Shown here one piece after another: positions 8,717 through 18,620 of a stretch of DNA of 64,000 bases (its first letter is position 1; the number at the start of each line of letters is the position of its first letter). The stretch spans positions 910,001 to 974,000 of the forward strand of contig NZ_CP042593.1 of NCBI RefSeq assembly GCF_007995155.1. Direction: 5' to 3'. The DNA comes from Cytobacillus dafuensis. GTDB taxonomy: Bacteria > Bacillota > Bacilli > Bacillales > Cytobacillaceae. The notes beneath the pieces are model-generated. The model searched no databases. It saw nothing but the letters and a program-made list of their open reading frames with translations, and was not told where the DNA came from. Position numbers and translations under genes: made by a program.

Positions 8717-11700
8717 TTGATGAAAAGGAACAGACATGGTCTTGTTGCAGTTAACTTAATTTTATGCATGTTGTTACTCGTCTCTACTTTTTTACCTCAA
8801 CTCACCTTTGCTAATTCCAACTCCAAAGCAAGTATTTCTCTGCTTGAAAATTCTGATGTAGCATCTAAAAACGTGAAAGCAAAGGTAGATAAAAAACTGA
8901 ATGATCAGTTTAGTAAGAAGGAAACGGTTACATTTTTATTAAAATTAAAAGATCAAGTGGATACAAAAAATGTAGCCACCGAAACAGCTAAAAAAGCTAA
9001 AGATCAAAAACAAACTGCTGCCAAAACCGAATTGATGAAACGCTCTGCTGTCGTTTCTTCCCTTCGCGCTAAAGCTAGCGAAACTCAATACTCGATCAAA
9101 ACCTATCTGGATCAAGAAAAAAAGAAGGGAAATGTCGAAGAGTTTCAATCCTTCTATATCGTCAATGGCATGGCGGTAACAGGAACCAAAGAAGTGATGG
9201 AGAAGCTTGCTACCTTCCCTGAAGTCGAAAAAATCCTGCCAAACGAAACGGTACAGCTGAGCTCAAATGAAAGCAGTGAAACATCCATCCAACCAACAGC
9301 TGATACCCAAGCGGACACCACTTCAATCGAATGGAATATTGCAAAAATCGACGCACCACAAGCATGGAATATGGGCATTGATGGTACGGGAACTGTAGTC
9401 GCTAGTATCGATTCAGGAGTCCAGTGGAATCACCCTGCTTTAAAAGAAAAGTATCGGGGTTACAACCCAGCCAATCCAGATCAACCTGATAACACTTACA
9501 ACTGGTTTGACGCTGTTTCTGGACAAGCTGCACCTAATGATAGCGGTGGCCGTGGTACCCACGTCATAGGAACAATGGTGGGTTCTGAGCCTAATGGCAC
9601 GAACCAAATCGGTGTGGCTCCAGGTGCAAAATGGATTGCTGTAAAAGCCTTTACCCCGACTAGTGGAACCCAAGTTGATCTACTGGAAGCTGGAGAATGG
9701 ATTTTAGCTCCAAAAGATGCTGAGGGCAATCCACATCCAGAAAAAGCACCTGACGTAGTGGTCAACTCTTGGGGTCTTCCACCAGGAACCGATGAATGGT
9801 TCCGCCCAATGGTGCAAAACTGGCTTGCAGCTGAGATTTTCCCTGCGTTCGCTGCTGGAAATTACGGTCCAAAAGCTGGAAGCATCTCCAACCCAGCCAA
9901 TTATCCGGAATCCTTCGCTATTGGCGCAACGGATAGTAATAATCGAGTTGTTTCTTGGTCTTCACGCGGTCCTTCGACATATGGAGAAGTGAAGCCAGAT
10001 ATTTCCGCCCCAGGTGCAAACATCCGCTCTTCCGTACCAGGCAGCAGCTATAAAGTCAATGAGAATGGAACTTATATGGCTGCACCACAAGTTGCAGGAG
10101 TTGTTGCTTTGATGAAGCAGGCGAATGCCTCTCTTACCGTTGATGAAATGGAACAAATTTTATTGGATACGGCAATCCCATTAACTGACTCACTCTATCC
10201 AACTTCACCAAACAATGGTTATGGTCATGGTCTAGTGAACGCCTATAACGCTGTCTCCTCCATAATCAGCGGACTAGGCCAAGTTCAGGGACAAGTGGTT
10301 AGCGAAGATCAAGATACTGAGAATCCAACATATCAGCATACCGCTCCAACGGAAACATATTCGAATGTGGTATTACCTCTTACTGTTCAAGTACAAGACA
10401 ATTTCAGGATAGACAGTGTAGAGCTACAATACCGTGCAAGCGAAACTGCCGAATGGCAAACAGTAGCAGCAACTCGTACCGCAGGTGACTATAAGAGCGG
10501 AACGTACCAAGCCGTGATTCCGGATGATGCCGTACAGGTCCCAACCCTTACCTATCATTGGCGCATCACGGACTATGGACAAAACGCGGTTACTTCTGAC
10601 GATTACGTAGTACCAGTCAGCACTGGAATAAGCACCGGTTACTATCAAGATTTTGAATCTCAACCAAATGGTTGGATCTCCTACGGTACCCAAAACACTT
10701 GGGAGTGGGGAGTACCTAGCTTTGCTTATGGACCAGGAATAGCTGCTTCTGGTGAAAAAGTGTACGGAACCAATTTAAAAGGTTACTATGACAACAATGC
10801 CAATATGAGCTTGATGATGCCTCCCATCGTCCTGCCTGAAGGTAACGCCTATCTGCAATTTAAAGACTGGTATTCCATTGCAAACTACGACTATGGTCAG
10901 GTGCTTGTATCGACAGACAAACAAAACTGGCAACAGCTGTACAGCACCACTCTTAGCTCTAACACATGGATTGAACGCCGAATCGATTTATCAGCATATG
11001 CTGGTCAACGAATCTATATCGCCTTTAACGTCACCACAAATTCTACTGGCACAAAAGCAGGTTGGTATATCGATGATGTAGCCTTAAGCAATACACCACT
11101 TACCACAGCCAATGTAGAAATAGAAGATGTACAACAACAAAAGCTGCTAGCTAGACACATGGAAAATGAGCTACAAACCAATAAAAAAGCAGTCAACCCG
11201 GAAGCAATCAAACCAACAGAAATACAAAACGTGATGGCACCTACCGCCACGATCACACAGGCAGCAGTCCAACCAATGTCCATGCCACTTGGAGCTACAG
11301 TGAGCGTGCTCGAATCCGGACGTTCTGTGACCACCAACCCAGTTGATGGCAGCTATGGTATGATTCATCCTGCTGGTGAATTCACCTTACGTGCTGAAAC
11401 ATCATATGGGTATTACTCTACAGATCAACGGGTAAATATTCCTGCCGATGGTACAGTAGAAGCTAACTTTACCTTAAAACCGATCCCGAAAGGAACTATT
11501 AACGGAACGGTCATAAACAAGCAAACAGGTCAGCCGCTCGCTAACGCAACACTCTCTCTGATCGAAGACGCGCTCATTCAACCTGTACAAACAGATGAAA
11601 ACGGACGCTTCTCCATCACTGCCTATGAAGGAACGTATACCTTACATGTATTCAAGCCTCTCTATTACGGCCAAGATATCACGATCACCATCCCAGCAAA

Positions 11701-13075
11701 CGGAAATATCGAACAAAACATTCCGTTACAACCATTTGTCGGCTATTCTAATGAGATCGGCTATGATGATGGTACCGAAGAAGAATCTCTCATTTGGCAG
11801 ACTGTTGGAAATGATTATGGTTGGGGTTGGGGTGTAAAAATGTCTCTACCTGAAGGCAAAGATAGCGCCTTAATCACCGCTGGTCTCTTCCGCCTTGGGG
11901 ATAACTCATATCCAGCCTTTAAGGTTGCCATCTATGATGCTAGTGGACCGAATGGTGCACCTGGTAGAAAATTGGCAGGTCCGTTGAATGCGACTGCACT
12001 AAGGAGTGGAGAATGGACAGTTGTCGATCTGAAAAGCGAAGGAGTCATAGTAAACGACGACTTCTATATGGTCTATATCCAATCAAAGTCCTCTCCATAT
12101 GTACCAGCACTTGCTTCTGATTCAAGCAGTCCATACGCAGGTCATAGCTGGCAACTGTATAACGGAGTTTGGTCCAAATCCCCTGAAAAATACGGAAACG
12201 TTATGATTCGGGCGCGGGTAGACTTTGAAGCGATGACTCCAGTGATTACAACACCTAAAGATGAAGCCTACACCAATCAACCTACTTTCACAGTAGAAGG
12301 AAAAGCTTCACCTACTGCCCTAGTTCATCTCTTTAATAATGGTGAAGAAATGGCTGCCGCACAAACCAGAGAGGATGGCACCTTCTCTGTAAATGTGCCT
12401 CTCCAAAACGGAGAAAACGTGCTGACAGCTACCTCTTCTACCGATCGAGGTAGTACGGATCCGTCTGAGCCAGTGAAGATCATCCTTGACCAGGCAAAAC
12501 CAGAACTAACCATCACCAAACCTGCTGAAGGCTTCAAGATGAATCAGAAAGCGGTTACGATCGAAGGAAAAGCAACTGATCCATATCTAGCAGAAGTCAC
12601 CGCAAATGGTCAAAAAGCGAATGTTGCAGAAAATGGCTCCTACTCCATAGATGTACTACTTAATAATGGAGAAAACAAATTTACTGTCACTGCTAAGGAC
12701 CGCGCTGGAAATGAAACTAGCAAGGAAGTCACTGTTTACGCCAAGTTTAATCCACCTGCGATCAAAAACTTAAAACCCGCTCAAAATGTGGTGATAAAAA
12801 CAGGTGATAAGTTAACCGTCGAACTAGATAGTGAGCCAGGAATTAGCGGTTCCTTCTTGATCCGCTTACCTTCAGCCTATGCAACCGCCACCGCCACTTC
12901 TTCTGCTGAAATAGTGTTAATAGAGCAAGGAGAAGGTCATTATGTTGGTACCTGGACGGCACCAAAAGAAAAGTTCAGTGGTGCTGAGATTGAATTGGTG
13001 ATGAGAGACGATTACGGAAACGAATCTCGTCAAATAGCCACTGGTAAAGTGTATGTCAACGTAAAACCTAAATAA
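8717..13075 (+). CDS. Bacillopeptidase F-like pseudoprotease (catalytic His and Ser replaced)
   Basis: A 1452-codon homologue of bacillopeptidase F. Order: signal peptide (to about 32), I9-like propeptide (about 65-180), S8 domain (about 205-515), MAM/jelly-roll-like domain around YYQDFESQPNGWISYG (about 640-790), carboxypeptidase-regulatory-like repeat (about 925-1005) and C-terminal Ig-like repeats. Catalytic Asp232 is kept (ASIDSGVQW), but the HGTH motif reads RGTHV (Arg279, codon cgt 9551) and GTSMAAPH reads GTYMAAPQ (Tyr453, codon tat 10073). It should therefore be inactive as a protease. The frame is intact. TTG 8717 and ATG 8720 both fit the RBS aaaggag (8705-8711). The paralogue downstream is intact. 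A binding, decoy or chaperone role is inference. Confidence 0.92.
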   Translation: MMKRNRHGLVAVNLILCMLLLVSTFLPQLTFANSNSKASISLLENSDVASKNVKAKVDKKLNDQFSKKETVTFLLKLKDQVDTKNVATETAKKAKDQKQTAAKTELMKRSAVVSSLRAKASETQYSIKTYLDQEKKKGNVEEFQSFYIVNGMAVTGTKEVMEKLATFPEVEKILPNETVQLSSNESSETSIQPTADTQADTTSIEWNIAKIDAPQAWNMGIDGTGTVVASIDSGVQWNHPALKEKYRGYNPANPDQPDNTYNWFDAVSGQAAPNDSGGRGTHVIGTMVGSEPNGTNQIGVAPGAKWIAVKAFTPTSGTQVDLLEAGEWILAPKDAEGNPHPEKAPDVVVNSWGLPPGTDEWFRPMVQNWLAAEIFPAFAAGNYGPKAGSISNPANYPESFAIGATDSNNRVVSWSSRGPSTYGEVKPDISAPGANIRSSVPGSSYKVNENGTYMAAPQVAGVVALMKQANASLTVDEMEQILLDTAIPLTDSLYPTSPNNGYGHGLVNAYNAVSSIISGLGQVQGQVVSEDQDTENPTYQHTAPTETYSNVVLPLTVQVQDNFRIDSVELQYRASETAEWQTVAATRTAGDYKSGTYQAVIPDDAVQVPTLTYHWRITDYGQNAVTSDDYVVPVSTGISTGYYQDFESQPNGWISYGTQNTWEWGVPSFAYGPGIAASGEKVYGTNLKGYYDNNANMSLMMPPIVLPEGNAYLQFKDWYSIANYDYGQVLVSTDKQNWQQLYSTTLSSNTWIERRIDLSAYAGQRIYIAFNVTTNSTGTKAGWYIDDVALSNTPLTTANVEIEDVQQQKLLARHMENELQTNKKAVNPEAIKPTEIQNVMAPTATITQAAVQPMSMPLGATVSVLESGRSVTTNPVDGSYGMIHPAGEFTLRAETSYGYYSTDQRVNIPADGTVEANFTLKPIPKGTINGTVINKQTGQPLANATLSLIEDALIQPVQTDENGRFSITAYEGTYTLHVFKPLYYGQDITITIPANGNIEQNIPLQPFVGYSNEIGYDDGTEEESLIWQTVGNDYGWGWGVKMSLPEGKDSALITAGLFRLGDNSYPAFKVAIYDASGPNGAPGRKLAGPLNATALRSGEWTVVDLKSEGVIVNDDFYMVYIQSKSSPYVPALASDSSSPYAGHSWQLYNGVWSKSPEKYGNVMIRARVDFEAMTPVITTPKDEAYTNQPTFTVEGKASPTALVHLFNNGEEMAAAQTREDGTFSVNVPLQNGENVLTATSSTDRGSTDPSEPVKIILDQAKPELTITKPAEGFKMNQKAVTIEGKATDPYLAEVTANGQKANVAENGSYSIDVLLNNGENKFTVTAKDRAGNETSKEVTVYAKFNPPAIKNLKPAQNVVIKTGDKLTVELDSEPGISGSFLIRLPSAYATATATSSAEIVLIEQGEGHYVGTWTAPKEKFSGAEIELVMRDDYGNESRQIATGKVYVNVKPK

Positions 13076-13079
13076 ATCT

Positions 13080-13103
13080 TTGATTGATTGATTGATTGAT
13101 TGA
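13080..13103 (+). repeat. Tetranucleotide repeat (TTGA)6
   Basis: Six perfect TTGA units directly after the stop of the pseudoprotease gene. Short tandem units of this kind are prone to slippage, though here they lie outside coding sequence. Confidence 0.9.
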
Positions 13104-13140
13104 TAGTTTCAATGTAAAAAACATTTATAAAATAAAGCAA

Positions 13141-13180
13141 GTTGGTGGCCATCTACAACAGTTGGTGGCCATCTTCAATA
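13141..13180 (+). repeat. Two tandem 20-bp repeats before second protease gene
   Basis: gttggtggccatctacaaca is followed at once by gttggtggccatcttcaata. A diverged third copy precedes the first protease gene at 8635. The position, about 60 bases before the start, would suit a regulator or leader-RNA element. Confidence 0.85.
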
Positions 13181-13238
13181 AAAAAATACAGCTCTGTAAC
13201 GCAAATTTTAATGCCAGCAAATTTAGGGAGGATTCAAA

Positions 13239-16200
13239 TTGATAAAAAGGAAAAGACATGGCCAGGTCGCATTTAGTTTTATTTTATGTGCATTATTGTT
13301 GTTATCTACTTTTTTACCTCAGTTCGCTTTGGCTAATTCCAACTCCGATGCAAGTATTTCTCTTCATGAAAGTTCTGAGGCAGTATCTAACAATGTGGAA
13401 ACAAAGATAGATAAAAAACTGAACGATCAGTTTAATAAGAATGAAACGGTTACATTTTTATTAAAATTAAAAGATCAAGTGGATACAAACAAAGTTGCTA
13501 CCGAAACAGCTAAAAAAGCTAAGGATCAAAAACAAACTGCTGCCAAAACTAAATTGATGAAACGCTCTGCTGTCGTTTCTTCCCTTCGCGCTAAAGCTAG
13601 CGAAACTCAATACTCGATCAAAACCTATCTGGATCAAGAAAAAAAGAAGGGAAATGTCGAAGAGTTTCAATCCTTCTATATCGTCAATGGCATGGCAGTA
13701 ACAGGAAACAAACAAGTGATGGACAAGCTTGCTGCTTTCCCTGAAGTCGAAAAAATCCTGCCAAACGAAACGGTACAGCTGAGCTCAAATGAAAGCAGTG
13801 AAACATCCATCCAACCAACAGCTGATACCTCAGCAGATACAACTTCAATCGAATGGAATATTGCACGAATCGAGGCACCACAAGTCTGGAAAAATACAGG
13901 TATTGATGGTACAGGAATTGTAGTCGCTAGTATCGATACAGGAGTTCAGTGGGATCACCCTGCTTTAAAAGAAAAGTATCGGGGTTACAATCCAGCCAAT
14001 CCAGATCAACCTGATAACACTTACAACTGGTTTGACGCTGTTTCTGGACAAGCTGCACCTAATGATAACGTTGGCCATGGTACCCACGTCACAGGAACAA
14101 TGGTGGGCTCTGAGCCTAATGGCACGAACCAAATCGGTGTGGCTCCAGGTGCAAAATGGATTGCTGTAAAAGCCTTTACCACGACTAGTGGAACCCAAGT
14201 TGATCTGCTGGAAGCTGGAGAATGGATTTTAGCTCCAAAAGATGCTGAGGGCAACCCGCATCCAGAAAAAGCACCTGACGTAGTGAACAACTCCTGGGGT
14301 GGTGGAGCAGGAAAAGATGACTGGTATCGCCCAATGGTGCAAAACTGGCGTGCAGCTGAAATTTTCCCTTCGTTCTCTGCTGGAAATGCCGGTCCGACTA
14401 ATGGAAGCATCTCTATCCCAGGCACCTATCCAGAATCGTTCGCTACTGGCGCAACGAATAGTAATAATCAGCTTGCTTCTTTCTCCGCACGCGGTCCTTC
14501 GCCATACGGAGAAGTGAAGCCAGATATTTCCGCCCCAGGTGCAAACATTCGTTCTGCATTACCAGGTAGCAGCTATGGAACCAAGGACGGAACTTCGATG
14601 GCTGCACCACACGTTTCTGGGATTGTTGCCTTGATAAAACAGGCGAACGCCTCTCTTACCGTTGATCAAATTGAACAAATTTTATTTGATACGGCAATCC
14701 CATTAACTGACTCACTCTATCCAACTTCACCAAACACTGGTTATGGTCATGGTCTAGTTAACGCCTATGACGCTGTCTCCTCCATTGTCAGCGGAAAAGG
14801 CCGAGTTCAGGGACAAGTGGTTCGTGAAGGTCAAGATACTGAAAATCCAACTTATCAGCATACCGCTCTAACGGAAACATATTCGAATATGACATTACCT
14901 CTTACTGTTCAAGTACAAGACAATGTCAGTGTAATCAGTGTAGAGCTGCAATACCGTGCAAGCGAAACTGCCGAATGGCAAACATTAGCGGCAACTCGTA
15001 CCGCAGGTGACTATAAGAGCGGAACGTACCAAGCCGTGATTCCGGCTGATGCCGTACAGGTCCCAACCCTTACCTATCATTGGCGCATCAAGGACTATGG
15101 GCAAAACGTGGTTACTTCTGACGATTACGTAGTACCAGTCAGCCCTGGAATAAGCACCGGTTACTATCAAGATTTTGAATCTCAACCAAATGGTTGGATC
15201 TCCTACGGTACCAAAAACACTTGGGAGTGGGGAGTGCCTGCCTTTGCCTATGGACCAGGAAAGGCTGCTTCTGGTGAAAAAGTGTACGGAACCAATTTAA
15301 AAGGTTACTATGACAACTTTGCCAATATGAGCTTGATGATGCCTCCCATCGTCCTGCCTGAAGGTAACGCCTATCTGCAATTTAAAGATTGGTATCAAAT
15401 TGAAAGCTACGACTATGGTCATGTGCTTGTATCGACAGACCAACAAAACTGGGAACAGCTGTCCCGCTTTACTGGTGATTCTCAGACATGGACGGAGCGC
15501 CAAATCGATCTATCCGCCTATGCGGGTCAACGAATCTATATCGCCTTTAACGTCAGCACAAACTTTACTAACGTGAAAGCAGGTTGGTATATCGATGATG
15601 TCGCCTTAAGCAATACACCACTTACCACAGCCAATATAGAACTAGAAGATGTACAACAAGAAAAGCTGCTAGCTAGACAATTGGAAAATGAGCCACAAAC
15701 CAATAAAAAAGCAGTCAACCCGGAAGCAATCAAACCAACAGAAATACAAAACGTGATGGCACCTACCGCCACGATCACACAGGCAGCAGTCCAACCCATG
15801 TCCCTGCCGCTTGGAGCTACAGTGAGCGTGCTCGAATCCGGACGTTCTGTGATCACCAGCCCAGCTGATGGTAGCTATGGTATGATTCATCCTGCTGGTG
15901 AGTTCACCTTACGTGCTGAAACATATGGATATTACTCTACAGATCAACGAGTGAATATTCCTGCCGATGGTACAGTAGAAGCCAACTTTACCTTAAACCC
16001 GATGCCGCAAGGAACGGTTAGAGGAACGGTCACAAACAAGCAAACAGGTCAGCCGCTCGCTAACGCAACACTCTCTCTGATCGAAGACGCGCTAATTCAA
16101 CCTATACAAACAGATGAAAACGGACGCTTCTCCATCACTGCCTATGAAGGAACCTATACCTTACATGTATCGGCGCCTTTCTATCAGCGCCAAGATATCA

Positions 16201-17594
16201 CGATCACCATCCCAGCAAACGGAAATATCGAACAAAACATTCCGTTACAACCATTTATCGGCTATCCTGGTGAGATTGGCTATGATGATGGTACCGAAGA
16301 AGACGCTCGCGCTTGGAATACTACTGGAAATGGTTGGGCTGTAAAAATGTCTCTACCTGAAGGCAAAAATAGAGCCTTAATCACCGCTGGTCTCTTCCGT
16401 CTCTGGGATGACACATGGCCGGTTCCAGGTGGAACAGCCTTTCAGGTTGCCATCTATGATGCTAGTGGACCGAATGGTGCTCCTGGTAAAAAAGTGGCGG
16501 GGCCATTTAATGCGACTGCACTAAAGAACGGGCAATGGACAGTTGTTGATCTGAAAAGCGAAGGAGTCGTGGTAAACGGCGACTTCTATATGGTTTATAT
16601 CCAACAAAACGCTTACCCGTATACACCAGCACTCGCTGCTGATAAAAGCAGTCGAAGCGCAGGTCATAGCTGGCAACTGAATAACGGAAGTTGGTCCCAA
16701 TCCCCTAAAGAGGATGGAAATATGATGATTCGGGCACGGGTAGACTTTGAAGCGATGACTCCAGTAATCACAACGCCTAAAGATGCAGCCTACACCAATC
16801 AATCTACTATTACGGTAGAAGGAAAAGCTACACCTACTACCCAGGTTAATCTGTTCAATAAAGGCGAAGAAGTGGCTACCACACCAGCCAGAAAGGATGG
16901 CACCTTCACTGTAGATGTGACTCTCCAAAACGGAGAAAACGTACTGACTGCTACCTCTTCTACCGTTCGAGGCAGTACGTATCCGTCCGAGCCAGTGAAG
17001 ATCATCCTTGACCAAGAAAAACCAGAACTAACTATCATCAAACCTGCTGAAGGCTTCAAAACCAATCAGAAATCGGTTACGATCGAAGGAAAAGCAACTG
17101 ATCCATATCTAGCAGCAGTCACCGCAAATGGTCAAAAAGCGAATGTTGCAGAAGATGGCTCCTACTCCATAGATGTACTACTCAATAATGGAGAAAACAA
17201 ATTTACTGTCACTGCTAAGGACCGCGCTGGAAATGAAACTAGCAAGGAAGTCACTGTTTACGCCAAGTTTAATCCACCTGCGATTGAAAACTTACAACCC
17301 GCTCAAAATGTGGTGATAAAACAGGGTGACACATTGACCATCAAATTAGATAGTGAGCCAGGAATTAGTGGTTTCTTCTCGGTCCGTGCAACTTCAACCT
17401 ATGCAACCGCAACCGCCACTACTTCTGAAATAGTGTTAATAGAGCAAGGAGAAGGTCACTATGTTGGTACCTGGAAGGCACCAAAAGGAAAGGTCAACGG
17501 TGCTGAGATTGAAGTGGTAATGAGAGACGATTACGGAAATGAATCTCGTCAAAAAGCTGCCGGTAAAGTGTATGTCAACGTAAAACCTAACTAA
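13239..17594 (+). CDS. bpr: Bacillopeptidase F, secreted serine protease
   Basis: A 1451-residue secreted S8 protease with the same domain order as its upstream paralogue and close full-length similarity to B. subtilis Bpr. The triad is complete: Asp233 (ASIDTGVQW), His280 (GHGTHVTG) and Ser453 (DGTSMAAPHVSG); the oxyanion Asn is in SAGNAGP. TTG 13239 is the start, seven bases after agggagg. Beyond the protease come a jelly-roll domain, a carboxypeptidase-regulatory-like domain and Ig-like repeats (VTIEGKATDPY...), all probably extracellular. It lies 163 bases after the inactive copy, and many nucleotide blocks are identical, showing recent duplication or gene conversion. Codon use is richer in C/G at third positions than in neighbours, so lateral origin is possible. 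Confidence 0.93.
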   Translation: MIKRKRHGQVAFSFILCALLLLSTFLPQFALANSNSDASISLHESSEAVSNNVETKIDKKLNDQFNKNETVTFLLKLKDQVDTNKVATETAKKAKDQKQTAAKTKLMKRSAVVSSLRAKASETQYSIKTYLDQEKKKGNVEEFQSFYIVNGMAVTGNKQVMDKLAAFPEVEKILPNETVQLSSNESSETSIQPTADTSADTTSIEWNIARIEAPQVWKNTGIDGTGIVVASIDTGVQWDHPALKEKYRGYNPANPDQPDNTYNWFDAVSGQAAPNDNVGHGTHVTGTMVGSEPNGTNQIGVAPGAKWIAVKAFTTTSGTQVDLLEAGEWILAPKDAEGNPHPEKAPDVVNNSWGGGAGKDDWYRPMVQNWRAAEIFPSFSAGNAGPTNGSISIPGTYPESFATGATNSNNQLASFSARGPSPYGEVKPDISAPGANIRSALPGSSYGTKDGTSMAAPHVSGIVALIKQANASLTVDQIEQILFDTAIPLTDSLYPTSPNTGYGHGLVNAYDAVSSIVSGKGRVQGQVVREGQDTENPTYQHTALTETYSNMTLPLTVQVQDNVSVISVELQYRASETAEWQTLAATRTAGDYKSGTYQAVIPADAVQVPTLTYHWRIKDYGQNVVTSDDYVVPVSPGISTGYYQDFESQPNGWISYGTKNTWEWGVPAFAYGPGKAASGEKVYGTNLKGYYDNFANMSLMMPPIVLPEGNAYLQFKDWYQIESYDYGHVLVSTDQQNWEQLSRFTGDSQTWTERQIDLSAYAGQRIYIAFNVSTNFTNVKAGWYIDDVALSNTPLTTANIELEDVQQEKLLARQLENEPQTNKKAVNPEAIKPTEIQNVMAPTATITQAAVQPMSLPLGATVSVLESGRSVITSPADGSYGMIHPAGEFTLRAETYGYYSTDQRVNIPADGTVEANFTLNPMPQGTVRGTVTNKQTGQPLANATLSLIEDALIQPIQTDENGRFSITAYEGTYTLHVSAPFYQRQDITITIPANGNIEQNIPLQPFIGYPGEIGYDDGTEEDARAWNTTGNGWAVKMSLPEGKNRALITAGLFRLWDDTWPVPGGTAFQVAIYDASGPNGAPGKKVAGPFNATALKNGQWTVVDLKSEGVVVNGDFYMVYIQQNAYPYTPALAADKSSRSAGHSWQLNNGSWSQSPKEDGNMMIRARVDFEAMTPVITTPKDAAYTNQSTITVEGKATPTTQVNLFNKGEEVATTPARKDGTFTVDVTLQNGENVLTATSSTVRGSTYPSEPVKIILDQEKPELTIIKPAEGFKTNQKSVTIEGKATDPYLAAVTANGQKANVAEDGSYSIDVLLNNGENKFTVTAKDRAGNETSKEVTVYAKFNPPAIENLQPAQNVVIKQGDTLTIKLDSEPGISGFFSVRATSTYATATATTSEIVLIEQGEGHYVGTWKAPKGKVNGAEIEVVMRDDYGNESRQKAAGKVYVNVKPN

Positions 17595-17690
17595 ATCATG
17601 GCTTGAATAAAATAGAAGAGTAGACCATAGATTCACCTTTCATTTATATCCTAAATGGGTAAGGTGAAATGAGGACTCTAAAACAAATAT

Positions 17691-17740
17691 AGCCGGTGAT
17701 TGGTTGATGGATGTTTCCATTTGCCAATCCCGGCTTTTTT
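17691..17740 (+). terminator. Rho-independent terminator of the protease locus
   Basis: agccgg + gattgg pair with ccaatc + ccggct across a structured loop, followed by six T. Confidence 0.85.
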
Positions 17741-17853
17741 AAATTTGACTTTCGATTCGATTTCAAATCGCCTTGTTCCCCTTTTTTAGGCGGATCACCT
17801 TTATCCCGCATTAACGGGCAGAGTTTTAAGACAGCCTCTTTTTGGCTTTTTGC

Positions 17854-18207
17854 TTATTTTTTCATTTCAATAAGACCGATTCCAAGTCCTACAGGGTCTA
17901 CCAAGAATGCAAGGTAAAAGTCATCAAACTCCATCTTATCTCGTACGATCATCGCACCATTCTCTTTTGCCTTCAAGATTGCTTCATCCATTGAATCAAC
18001 TTCAATTTGAATACGCGTGCCAAAAGGGAAATCACTGGGCCCTTTTCCAATTCCGCCGTTTATTCCGGGTTTATCATCCTTCCCAGTCGTAACTGCCCAA
18101 TAATCCCAATGAGGCTCAGCAACATCCCAACCAAAAACCTTTGAGTAAAATTCCGCTGCTTTTTCAGGCTCTTGACTGCTTAGTTCGAATCCAATTACTC
18201 GTCCCAT
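17854..18207 (-). CDS. VOC-family (glyoxalase-like) protein
   Basis: A 117-residue vicinal-oxygen-chelate fold protein of the glyoxalase / bleomycin-resistance type. The N-terminal MGRVIGFELSSQEPEKAAEFYSKVFGWDV is the classic first beta-alpha module, and DFYLAFLVDPVGLGIGLIEMK is the C-terminal strand pair. The module resembles the small dimeric VOC proteins whose substrate is unknown. It starts at ATG 18207, preceded by aaggg on the minus strand. It stands alone, convergent with the protease locus, and a short hairpin-like segment lies downstream. Function beyond the fold cannot be read from sequence. Confidence 0.85.
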   Translation of the reverse strand: MGRVIGFELSSQEPEKAAEFYSKVFGWDVAEPHWDYWAVTTGKDDKPGINGGIGKGPSDFPFGTRIQIEVDSMDEAILKAKENGAMIVRDKMEFDDFYLAFLVDPVGLGIGLIEMKK

Positions 18208-18276
18208 TCTAATCCCTTCTTTCCTAAAATCTGTAATTACAATTAGTATTCAACAAATGTTGGAATTCACCTCTAT

Positions 18277-18469
18277 GTTTCCACCTTTTTTGCGAATATC
18301 TTTAAATTTGGAAACTAATGAAGTTTTGTTTCCACTTTTCCACGATTATTTTAAAAAAATGGGAAACTATTAGTCTTTTGTTTCCACCTTTTTTACGAAT
18401 ATCTTTAAATTTGGAAACTAACGAAGCTTTGTTTCCACTTTTCCACGATTATTTTAAAAAATGGGAAAC
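18277..18469. repeat. Four-unit GTTTCC...GGAAAC inverted-repeat array
   Basis: Four units of about 39 bp each start gtttccac and end ggaaac (18277-18315, 18328-18367, 18380-18418, 18431-18469). They alternate between two types, giving two near-identical 103-bp direct repeats, with unit starts 51-52 bp apart. Each unit is an imperfect dyad and could form a hairpin. It lies between the divergent VOC genes. Confidence 0.85.
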
Positions 18470-18620
18470 TAGTATTAATTTAAGGGTATTATATTTATAG
18501 GAATATGCCTTAGAAGCTATATTGAAAAAGTGGTAGCTGAATGGAAATATTTCAAAAATATCGAATTGAAACTACATAATAGAAAAAACAGAGAAGAAAA
18601 AATTTTGGAGGTAATACACA

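Noticed and set aside
9440..9765. Several long open frames opposite the protease genes (also 14021-14425 and 16521-17015)
   Set aside because: They mirror the reading frames of the two large protease genes, occur at the same place in both copies and have no start signals; antisense shadows.
8717..13075. Reading the first bacillopeptidase copy as an active protease
   Set aside because: Codons at 9551 and 10073 encode Arg and Tyr in place of catalytic His and Ser.
18277..18482. CRISPR-like appearance of the gtttcc array
   Set aside because: Only two forms of unit alternate and the intervening sequence repeats as well, so there are no unique spacers; no cas gene is near.
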